Under the pieces are notes generated by a model. It searched no databases. It was given only the letters and a program-made list of their open reading frames with translations, and was not told the origin of the DNA. Below are positions 55,036-61,276 of a DNA stretch of 61,276 bases, one piece after another. The translations under genes and the position numbers were made by a program. The stretch lies in assembly GCF_000518165.1 (NCBI RefSeq), contig NZ_JADB01000009.1, positions 7,501 through 68,776 on the forward strand, read 5' to 3'. Position 1 is the stretch's first letter. Every line of letters starts with the position of its first letter. The stretch comes from Bartonella elizabethae F9251 = ATCC 49927 (GTDB lineage: Bacteria > Pseudomonadota > Alphaproteobacteria > Rhizobiales > Rhizobiaceae).

Positions 55036-56637
55036 ATGTTGAAAAGAATTTGTGTTTTATTAAGCACAATGGGATTTTTAAATGGGGCTATAGTCTCAGC
55101 ATTTAGTGCTTCATCGAAAGATATATTGGTGATGGCATGGAATATTGATTCAATTAGTGGTTTTGATCCAGCGCAAACCGTTGAGGTTGTGACAAGTGAA
55201 TTATTGACGAATATTTGTAGCGCGCTCGTACAATATGATGAGCATGATCCTACAAAAGTTCGTCCTGCTATGGCAAAATCTTGGGACGTTTTAGATCATG
55301 GCAAAAGAATAGTTTTTCATCTTCGTGATGACTTAAAGTTTGATGATGGAAGAGTAGCGACGGCACAAGATCTCGTATGGTCGATGCGACGGATTATTAA
55401 ATTAGGCTTAAGCTATGCTCAATCTTTAATGGATTATGGGTTTACCAAAGATAATGTTGAAACAAATATTCAGGCTCTTGATGATAAGACTTTACAATTA
55501 AAATTAGATAAACCCTATCCTATTCAACTCATATTGACTGTTATTGGACAATCCTATGCTTCTGCTCTGCTTGATCGCAAAACAATTGAAGCGCAGAGTA
55601 TTAACGGTGATATGGGGAATAAATACTTAGCAACACATTCGGCTTGTGTTGGACCTTATAAATTGGCAAATTGGTCTCCAGGGGATAAAGTTGTGTTAGA
55701 GGCTACACAGCACTATTGGGGTAATGTGCCTAAAATTAAGCAGATTGTTGTACGACATGTAGCGGATTCAGCTAGTCAAAGATTTCTTTTGGAAAAAGGC
55801 GATGTGGATATAGCGCGTGATCTTTCTTCAGAGGATATTTTAGATCTTGAAAAAAAGGGGGGAGCAGTCAAAATTAGTCGTGTTTTGCGTCCGCAGATTA
55901 TTTATCTATCATTAAACAATAAGAATACCATTTTTGCAAACGAAAAGGTCAGATTAGCACTTCGTTATTTGGTTGATTATGAAGGTCTTGGAAAAACTGT
56001 TTTAAAGGGGATTGCTATTCCGCGGGCAACTTATATGTCTTTAGGGGTTCCGGGTGCTTTGGATGAAAAAGAAGGTCTTCCCTTTAAGTTAGATTTGGAA
56101 AAAGCCAAACAGTTAATTACGGAAGCTGGTTATCCTAACGGTTTTAAAGCTAATCTTCTCGTTGGAAGTCTTAGCTATATGTCGTCTGTTGCGCAGTCTA
56201 TTCAAGCCAATGCACGCAAAATTGGTGTGGAGCTTACAATTGAAAAAATGGCACAAAATCAATTGTTAAGTCGTGTACGGGGCGGAAATTATGATACTGC
56301 ACTTATGGGGTGGGGGAGCGCTGATCCTGATGGACATCCTGCTTCATTGAATCACGTGTTTAATCCTGACCCAACATTTACAAAAAAACATAATATGTAT
56401 TTGGCTTGGCGCGCTGGATATTATGATGAAAATATTAATAAAATGGTGATGGATGCTTTGTTTGAGCAAGACCCTCATAAGCGTATTATGCAATATCGTA
56501 CTTTACAGCATTATGTGCTAGAGCATGGTCCGATGGTTTATTTATTTCAGACATATTATACCGTTGGTATGGGACCTGCAGTCAAAAAATGGGTTTGGAA
56601 TAGTTACAGACTTTATTACAATGAAGCAGAAAAATAA
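55036..56637 (+). CDS. oppA: Oligopeptide-binding protein, paralogue 5 (permease-linked)
   Basis: 533-aa SBP family 5 receptor, the most divergent of the five and directly upstream of oppB. Signal peptide MLKRICVLLSTMGFLNGAIV, with cleavage near AFSA-SS. Family features: SGFDPAQTVEVVTSELLTNI, FHLRDDLKFDDGRVATAQDL, HSACVGPYKL, RLALRYLVDYEGL and ITEAGYPNGF. The ligand lobe has MGWGSADPDGHPASLNHVFN in place of GWNNDSADPHTMASRL. Position and divergence suggest that it is the ancestral receptor of the operon and that oppA1-4 are later additions. GGGGAAAAAGGA precedes ATG 55036. Confidence 0.93.
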   Translation: MLKRICVLLSTMGFLNGAIVSAFSASSKDILVMAWNIDSISGFDPAQTVEVVTSELLTNICSALVQYDEHDPTKVRPAMAKSWDVLDHGKRIVFHLRDDLKFDDGRVATAQDLVWSMRRIIKLGLSYAQSLMDYGFTKDNVETNIQALDDKTLQLKLDKPYPIQLILTVIGQSYASALLDRKTIEAQSINGDMGNKYLATHSACVGPYKLANWSPGDKVVLEATQHYWGNVPKIKQIVVRHVADSASQRFLLEKGDVDIARDLSSEDILDLEKKGGAVKISRVLRPQIIYLSLNNKNTIFANEKVRLALRYLVDYEGLGKTVLKGIAIPRATYMSLGVPGALDEKEGLPFKLDLEKAKQLITEAGYPNGFKANLLVGSLSYMSSVAQSIQANARKIGVELTIEKMAQNQLLSRVRGGNYDTALMGWGSADPDGHPASLNHVFNPDPTFTKKHNMYLAWRAGYYDENINKMVMDALFEQDPHKRIMQYRTLQHYVLEHGPMVYLFQTYYTVGMGPAVKKWVWNSYRLYYNEAEK

Positions 56638-56748
56638 AAAGAAGCATGTTATGGAAAAGGCTTGCAGGACATGCTTCATAAGAAGTTGTTTCATTCTATA
56701 AAAAAGGTATTCGCTTTATGTTTTATCGCTACAGAGGGGATTTTTATA

Positions 56749-57822
56749 ATGGTTTTGTCACTTTCAGAGACTGAAAGAGTTGTATTAGAAAAGCAGAAAA
56801 AATTATTTTTGTGGGATTTTTTGTTCAAGGGATCAAAACTTCTTATTTCAGTTTTTATCACACTGCTTGGATTGGTGACGATTACTTTTTTTCTTGGTCA
56901 TCTTCTTCCTCTCGATCCTGTTCTCTCTATTCTTGGTGATAATATCAGTCAGGAAGCTTATGATGCCATGTACTATAAGCTGGGTCTTGATAAGCCGTTG
57001 ATTGTTCAATATTGGAAGTATCTCCATAATGTATTTTTATTCGACTTTGGAGATGCTTTAACGTCTGGACGTCCTGTTTTAACTGATATTATGCGCGTAT
57101 TTCCTGCTACATTAGAGCTTGCAACTGTTGCTATTGTTATTGGCACAACTCTTGGAATTCCCTTTGGTGTTTTTGCAGCAATGTATCGCGATTCATTTAT
57201 TGATTATGTTGTCCGTATTTTTACACTTTTGAGTTATTCTACACCGACATTTTGGCTTGGGCTTATGGCGTTGTTGATATTTTATGCCAAGCTTGGCTGG
57301 GTTGGTGGTCCAGGGCGCCTCGATTTTCTTTATGAATATTCTTTTGAACCCAAAACAGGATTTTTTCTTTGGGATACCGCGAGCCAAGGACAATGGGAGG
57401 CTTTTGGGAATGTCTTTAGTCACATTATTATGCCTGCTTTGATCTTGGCTTTTGGTGCTATGGCTTATATTAGTCGTATGACCCGTGGTTTTATGATTGA
57501 GCAACTCAATCAAGAATATATCATTACAGCACGTGTAAAGGGATTATCGTGGGCGCGGACGGTTTGGGGGCATGCCTTTCGGAATGCTGCTGTTCAGATT
57601 ATTACCGTTGTTGCACTTTCTTATGCTTTTTTATTAGAAGGGGCTGTTTTGACAGAGACAGTTTTTGCTTGGCCTGGTTTTGGGCATTATTTGACAAATG
57701 CTCTTCTCGCTGGAGATATGAATGCAGTTGTAGGATGTACTTTACTTGTAGGATTTATCTTTGTTGCCATTAATTTATTTTCTGATTTGCTTTATCGCAT
57801 TTTTGATCCAAGGACACGTTGA
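56749..57822 (+). CDS. oppB: Peptide ABC transporter permease OppB/DppB
   Basis: 357-aa inner-membrane permease of the DppB/OppB type, one half of the peptide channel. TM1 is followed by FLGHLLPLDPVLSILGDNIS, the hallmark periplasmic loop. BPD_transp_1 features include LGIPFGVFAAMYRDSFIDYV, YSTPTFWLGLMALLIF, and the EAA loop MIEQLNQEYIITARVKGLSW with GHAFRNAAVQII, the contact with the ATPases. I choose ATG 56749 because GAGGGG lies 9 nt upstream; the frame runs back to 56662. The stop is 2 nt before oppC. Confidence 0.94.
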   Translation: MVLSLSETERVVLEKQKKLFLWDFLFKGSKLLISVFITLLGLVTITFFLGHLLPLDPVLSILGDNISQEAYDAMYYKLGLDKPLIVQYWKYLHNVFLFDFGDALTSGRPVLTDIMRVFPATLELATVAIVIGTTLGIPFGVFAAMYRDSFIDYVVRIFTLLSYSTPTFWLGLMALLIFYAKLGWVGGPGRLDFLYEYSFEPKTGFFLWDTASQGQWEAFGNVFSHIIMPALILAFGAMAYISRMTRGFMIEQLNQEYIITARVKGLSWARTVWGHAFRNAAVQIITVVALSYAFLLEGAVLTETVFAWPGFGHYLTNALLAGDMNAVVGCTLLVGFIFVAINLFSDLLYRIFDPRTR

Positions 57823-57824
57823 AT

Positions 57825-58754
57825 ATGACAGTCAGTAATCATCACAAATCGCAATCATCATCTTCTTTGAGCTTTTGGTTAAACGACCCTGTTCCACGGT
57901 CCATCATTCAAGCAAACATACAAAGAATTTATCATGCACTGGTGAAGTTTTTTCATAACTTTTCAGCTGTATTCGGTCTGTTTATTATTTGTATTATTAT
58001 CATATGTGCACTTTTTGCTCCTTGGATTGCAACGCACGATTTTCTTAGCAATGACCTAGGGAATCGGTTACAGCCCCCCTCTATGGCACATTATTTTGGG
58101 ACAGATGAATTAGGACGTGACATTTTTAGTCGCCTTGTTTTTGGTTCTCGTATTACTCTTTATGTTGTTTTTCTCACAACAGTTATTGTAGGTCCAATAG
58201 GGCTTATCGTTGGAACTGTATCTGGTTATATGGGGGGATGGGTTGATACTGTGCTCATGCGCATTGTCGATATTTTTCTTGCTTTCCCAGGGTTAATTTT
58301 AGCTCTTGCCTTTTCAGCTGCATTGGGACCAGGAATTGAAAATGCTTCTATTGCAATTTCAATTGCTGCATGGCCACCAATCGCACGTTTAGCGCGTGCT
58401 GAGACTTTGACAATACGTTCTTCAGATTATGTTTCTGTGGTTCGCTTACAGGGGGCTTCTCCTTTGCGGATTATTTTGTTTCATGTTGCGCCCATGTGTA
58501 TTCCTTCAGTGATTGTACGATTAACTTTAGATATGTCTGGAATTATTTTAACAGCTGCTGGTCTTGGATTTTTGGGGTTGGGAGCACAACTTCCAAGTCC
58601 TGAATGGGGGGCGATGCTTTCCTCAGGACGGGAATTTATGATGACAAATTGGTGGTTGGCGGCAATACCAGGCTGTGCAATATTATTTGCAAGCCTTGCT
58701 TTCAACCTTTTAGGTGATGGTCTTCGTGATGTATTGGATCCACGCAATGGGTAA
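57825..58754 (+). CDS. oppC: Peptide ABC transporter permease OppC/DppC
   Basis: 309-aa inner-membrane permease partner of OppB. A cytoplasmic N-terminus of about 50 residues is followed by TM1 (FGLFIICIIIICALFAPWIA), the OppC signature MAHYFGTDELGRDIFSRLVF, and the EAA loop SSDYVSVVRLQGASPLRIIL with FHVAP. Near the C-terminus is LGFLGLGAQLPSPEWGAMLS. Start at ATG 57825 (MTVSNHHKS), 2 nt after oppB; an in-frame TTG lies 6 nt upstream. It overlaps oppD by 8 nt, indicating one transcript. Confidence 0.95.
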   Translation: MTVSNHHKSQSSSSLSFWLNDPVPRSIIQANIQRIYHALVKFFHNFSAVFGLFIICIIIICALFAPWIATHDFLSNDLGNRLQPPSMAHYFGTDELGRDIFSRLVFGSRITLYVVFLTTVIVGPIGLIVGTVSGYMGGWVDTVLMRIVDIFLAFPGLILALAFSAALGPGIENASIAISIAAWPPIARLARAETLTIRSSDYVSVVRLQGASPLRIILFHVAPMCIPSVIVRLTLDMSGIILTAAGLGFLGLGAQLPSPEWGAMLSSGREFMMTNWWLAAIPGCAILFASLAFNLLGDGLRDVLDPRNG

Positions 58755-59631
58755 TAAATTATTAGAAGTAGAAGATTTACGTATTTCTTTTCCTACAACG
58801 CGCGGCATTTCAGAAGTTGTGCGCGGTGTTAGCTTTTCTGTCGGAAAAGAAAAAATTGGCATTGTTGGTGAATCCGGATCTGGTAAATCGATGACTGGAC
58901 GCGCAATACTAAAGCTGAGCCCAAAATCAGCTATTGTTAAAGCTAAAAAAATGCGTTTTGAGGATGTCGATTTATTGTCCGCAAGTGAACCTCAGATGAG
59001 AAAAATTCGCGGTAAGCGTATTTCAATGATTTTACAGGATCCTAAATATTCACTTAATCCACTCATACGGATTGGGGAACAGATTATGGAGGCTTACCGT
59101 ATTCATTATCGTGTTTCAAAAGCTGAAGCGCGGGAGCGTACCATATCTATGTTAGAATCTGTTCATATTCGCGATCCTGAACATGTGATGCGTCTCTTTC
59201 CTCATGAAATATCTGGAGGGATGGGGCAGCGTGTGATGATTGCAATGATGCTCATTCCAAAACCTGATTTGATTATTGCCGATGAACCAACATCTGCACT
59301 TGATATTACGGTCAGACGACAAGTTTTATCCGTATTAGATGAACTTGTGACAAAGTCTGGAACGGGGCTTATTTTTATTAGTCATGATTTGAATATGATT
59401 GCTGATTTTTGTGATCGTATTTTGGTGATGTATGCGGGCCGTGTGCTAGAAGAATTGCCTGCTTCTGATTTGTCTCACGCTTGTCATCCTTATACAAAGG
59501 CTTTGCTCGCCAGTTTGCCACGGCTTGATAATCCTGTCGATGTTTTGGCTGTTCCTGAGCGTGATCCTGATTGGTTGTATAATCCTACGATTGTTAATGG
59601 TGTTGAGGAGGTTCATCATGACAAATTGTGA
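58747..59631 (+). CDS. oppD: Peptide ABC transporter ATP-binding protein OppD
   Basis: 294-aa cytoplasmic ATPase. Walker A GESGSGKS (about residues 37-44), Q-loop MILQDPKYSLNPL, signature SGGMGQR, Walker B LIIADEPTSALD, H-loop FISHDLNMIADF. It ends soon after the HPYTKALLASLP motif and lacks the Cys-containing C-terminal extension found in many OppD/DppD proteins. The start is ATG 58747, overlapping the oppC stop by 8 nt; upstream in-frame ATGs fall inside oppC. It overlaps oppF by 14 nt. Confidence 0.95.
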   Translation: MGNKLLEVEDLRISFPTTRGISEVVRGVSFSVGKEKIGIVGESGSGKSMTGRAILKLSPKSAIVKAKKMRFEDVDLLSASEPQMRKIRGKRISMILQDPKYSLNPLIRIGEQIMEAYRIHYRVSKAEARERTISMLESVHIRDPEHVMRLFPHEISGGMGQRVMIAMMLIPKPDLIIADEPTSALDITVRRQVLSVLDELVTKSGTGLIFISHDLNMIADFCDRILVMYAGRVLEELPASDLSHACHPYTKALLASLPRLDNPVDVLAVPERDPDWLYNPTIVNGVEEVHHDKL

Positions 59632-60400
59632 GAATATTATTGATGTTTCTAATTTATCTGTCACGTTTGGGCACAGACATAAGGCTGTAACCGTTGTTAA
59701 AAATGTTAATTTTCATATTAAGCGTGGAGAAGCTTATGGTCTGATTGGTGAATCCGGATGTGGAAAATCAACTATTTTGAATACATTGGTAGGGCTTATT
59801 TCAGAGTATAGTGGAAAGTTTCTTTTTGATGGAGAAGAGGTCGCAAAAAAAAGGGACAAGAGTTTTCTGCGTCGTATTCAAATGGTTTTTCAAGATCCTT
59901 ATGCTTCGCTGCATCCAAGAAAAATGGTTCATACGGTTCTTTCTGAATCGCTCAAAATTCATGGTATGGATAATCAAAGAGAACGGGTAGAGGATGCTTT
60001 AGATTCCGTTGGCTTAAATTCTTCGTTTCTTTATCGTTATCCTCATGAATTATCTGGAGGGCAGCGTCAACGTATTGCTCTTGCTCGTGCTTTAATTATC
60101 GAGCCAGAGGTTTTGTTGCTTGATGAGCCAACATCTGCATTGGATGTGTCGGTACAGGCTGAAATTTTAAACTTGTTGAAATCGTTACGTGAGAGAAAAA
60201 AACTTACTTATTTAATGGTGTCCCATGATCTTGCTGTTGTAGCACATATTTGTGAACGGGTTGGCATTATGCATAAAGGGATTATTCTTGAAGAACTTAG
60301 CAATGATGAATTGCGTAATCTCCATGCACAACACGATTATACAAAGGAGTTTTTTGAAGCCAGTATTGAGCCTATCGTTCATAGAGAACAAAGAGCGTGA
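59618..60400 (+). CDS. oppF: Peptide ABC transporter ATP-binding protein OppF
   Basis: 260-aa second ATPase of the importer. Walker A GESGCGKS, Q-loop MVFQDPYASLHPRK, signature ELSGGQRQR, Walker B VLLLDEPTSALDVS, H-loop MVSHDLAVVAHI. Like OppD it is short, ending YTKEFFEASIEPIVHREQRA without a Cys motif. I place the start at ATG 59618, which has GAGGAGG 6 nt upstream, inside the end of oppD; the longer frame to 59525 has a hydrophobic extension that is only oppD sequence in another frame. Last gene of oppA5-oppBCDF. Confidence 0.95.
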   Translation: MTNCENIIDVSNLSVTFGHRHKAVTVVKNVNFHIKRGEAYGLIGESGCGKSTILNTLVGLISEYSGKFLFDGEEVAKKRDKSFLRRIQMVFQDPYASLHPRKMVHTVLSESLKIHGMDNQRERVEDALDSVGLNSSFLYRYPHELSGGQRQRIALARALIIEPEVLLLDEPTSALDVSVQAEILNLLKSLRERKKLTYLMVSHDLAVVAHICERVGIMHKGIILEELSNDELRNLHAQHDYTKEFFEASIEPIVHREQRA

Positions 60401-61006
60401 TTAATTTTCCAGAAGAGAAAATGTCGTTTTTTCTGTGTTGAAGTTTCTGAAGATGCTTGGCGGCCTTGTGAAAGGGAAGGGAGGATAATAGGATTTTTTT
60501 TTAGTTATGAATTTGCTGGATAGTATTTGAGCTATAATATTTAAAATCCTATTAGAACTCTGGTTGTGAAATATACAACTGGCTTATAAAATACATCCTT
60601 TGTTTGATAGTATTGTCTTGTTTTTTGCTTATCATTTTCTGTTTAGTTTTTTTATTTTAAGATTTTAAGCATTAAATGTGTGAGAAATAACAGAAGAGAA
60701 TAATGGCGCGTGTTCGGGAAAAGCTTCTTATTATTTTATAATATCGTCTTATTTTTTAGTTGTGCTCTTTTTTAGAGCTTTGCGTATTATTCATCGAAAA
60801 ATGCTCAGCTTTCTGCTTTATAAAAGAGAAGTTCTTGTAAAAAATTTCCAATGATTAATGACAGTCTTCAAATATTTTGCTGTTTTTGATTTTAAAAACC
60901 GTTTAAAAAACAAATTGTCATAAATTAAAAAAGCAGCATATTGTGCTGCCTTTTTTGTTTGATGAAGTGTATAGAATAACAATACACCTGTTGTTAAAGT
61001 TTTGCT
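60401..61006. other. Spacer between convergent oppF and autotransporter gene
   Basis: About 600 AT-rich nt without a gene; a terminator lies near its right end. Confidence 0.5.
60927..60956 (-). terminator. Terminator between oppF and autotransporter
   Basis: A GCAGCA / TGCTGC stem with a 5-nt loop, flanked by six A on the left and six T on the right, so it works in either direction. It lies about 50 nt beyond the autotransporter stop and is mainly the terminator of that leftward gene. Confidence 0.75.
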
Positions 61007-61276
61007 TCAAAACTGATAGCGTATTCCGCCTGAAAAACTTGCTCCAGAAATCCCCGTTTTTTGCAGCTTTTGTTGATAACTCACATCACCATGAAGGGAG
61101 AGGTTCGTGGACAATTGTGCACTGATACCAAGTCCACCTTCAAGTGCAGATCCCATAGCATCAAGTTTATAATCTTTATCAATATGGAGTGCTTGATCAT
61201 CTCCAAAAGTTTTGATCAAGTTAACTTTTCCATAGAAAGACATAGGACGGTTGTTTTCAGTGGTAATGTTTTTGGT
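61007..61276 (-). CDS. Autotransporter beta-domain, C-terminal fragment (cut by window edge)
   Basis: The open frame continues past 61276, so only the last 89 residues are present. They read NITTENNRPMSFYGKVNLIK, later GSALEGGLGISAQLSTNLSL, and end ISGASFSGGIRYQF. Alternating polar/hydrophobic strands, a GxGIS turn and a terminal aromatic (YQF) are the hallmarks of an autotransporter (type Va) beta-barrel. The pattern resembles Bartonella autotransporter C-termini. The Met at 61243 is internal, not a start. The passenger domain lies outside the window, so its function cannot be judged. Confidence 0.85.
   Translation of the reverse strand, partial: TKNITTENNRPMSFYGKVNLIKTFGDDQALHIDKDYKLDAMGSALEGGLGISAQLSTNLSLHGDVSYQQKLQKTGISGASFSGGIRYQF

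Noticed and set aside
1..61276. CRISPR arrays, rRNA genes, intact insertion sequences or integrases
   Set aside because: No regularly spaced direct repeats, rRNA sequence, transposase or integrase motifs were seen on either strand.

Overview
The window looks like a chromosomal segment of a Bartonella species (Alphaproteobacteria, Hyphomicrobiales/Rhizobiales). I infer this from the low GC content with long AT-rich spacers, an Omp43/Omp2b-type porin, an autotransporter beta-domain at the right edge, several oligopeptide-binding protein (OppA) paralogues, and alphaproteobacterial gene sets such as etfB-etfA-ETF-QO, TauE plus a TIGR02186-type protein, and yidC-rnpA-rpmH. No database search was possible, so the species is not assigned.

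Layout. About 1-21 kb is accessory-like. It holds six major facilitator (MFS) exporters (226-1590, 3146-4315, 5125-6303, 8623-9816, 12045-13241, 19556-20776), an Abi-C-type protein, a methyltransferase fused to a winged-helix/DUF2087-like tail, a peptidoglycan amidase, a porin, tRNA-Ser(GCT) and several decaying genes: a frameshifted adenylate-forming ligase fragment, a remnant around 6.3-6.99 kb and a three-frame isopropylmalate-dehydrogenase-like remnant. About 21-38 kb is mostly core. It has a coiled-coil membrane protein and a small membrane protein, tRNA-Leu(CAG), gpmA, dapB, a GST-family gene, the engB-yidC-rnpA-rpmH block, mrp, a proC-like gene, yraN-rsmI, and ETF-QO with etfA and etfB. 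About 38-42 kb has a tail-anchored coiled-coil protein, a TauE/SafE permease with its TIGR02186 partner, and a DUF6460-like protein.

From 42 kb to 60.4 kb is a peptide-uptake region: oppA1, oppA2, oppA3, xseA, tag, an oppA remnant, oppA4, oppA5, oppB, oppC, oppD, oppF. Five intact periplasmic binding proteins appear to feed one permease/ATPase set. The spacers in front of oppA1, oppA2 and oppA3 are decayed copies of the first third to half of xseA. This shows that the array grew by tandem duplication of an [oppA + xseA 5' end] unit. Only the right-most xseA is intact, and the duplication endpoint (about xseA codon 217) lies where each oppA promoter region begins.

A second scar of the same kind lies between etfA and ETF-QO. 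There, a stub of the ETF-QO 5' end and a stub of the etfA 3' end mark an old tandem duplication that was almost completely deleted. Together these scars suggest a genome shaped by tandem duplication, gene conversion and slow decay, with the Opp binding-protein repertoire the part that was kept and diversified.
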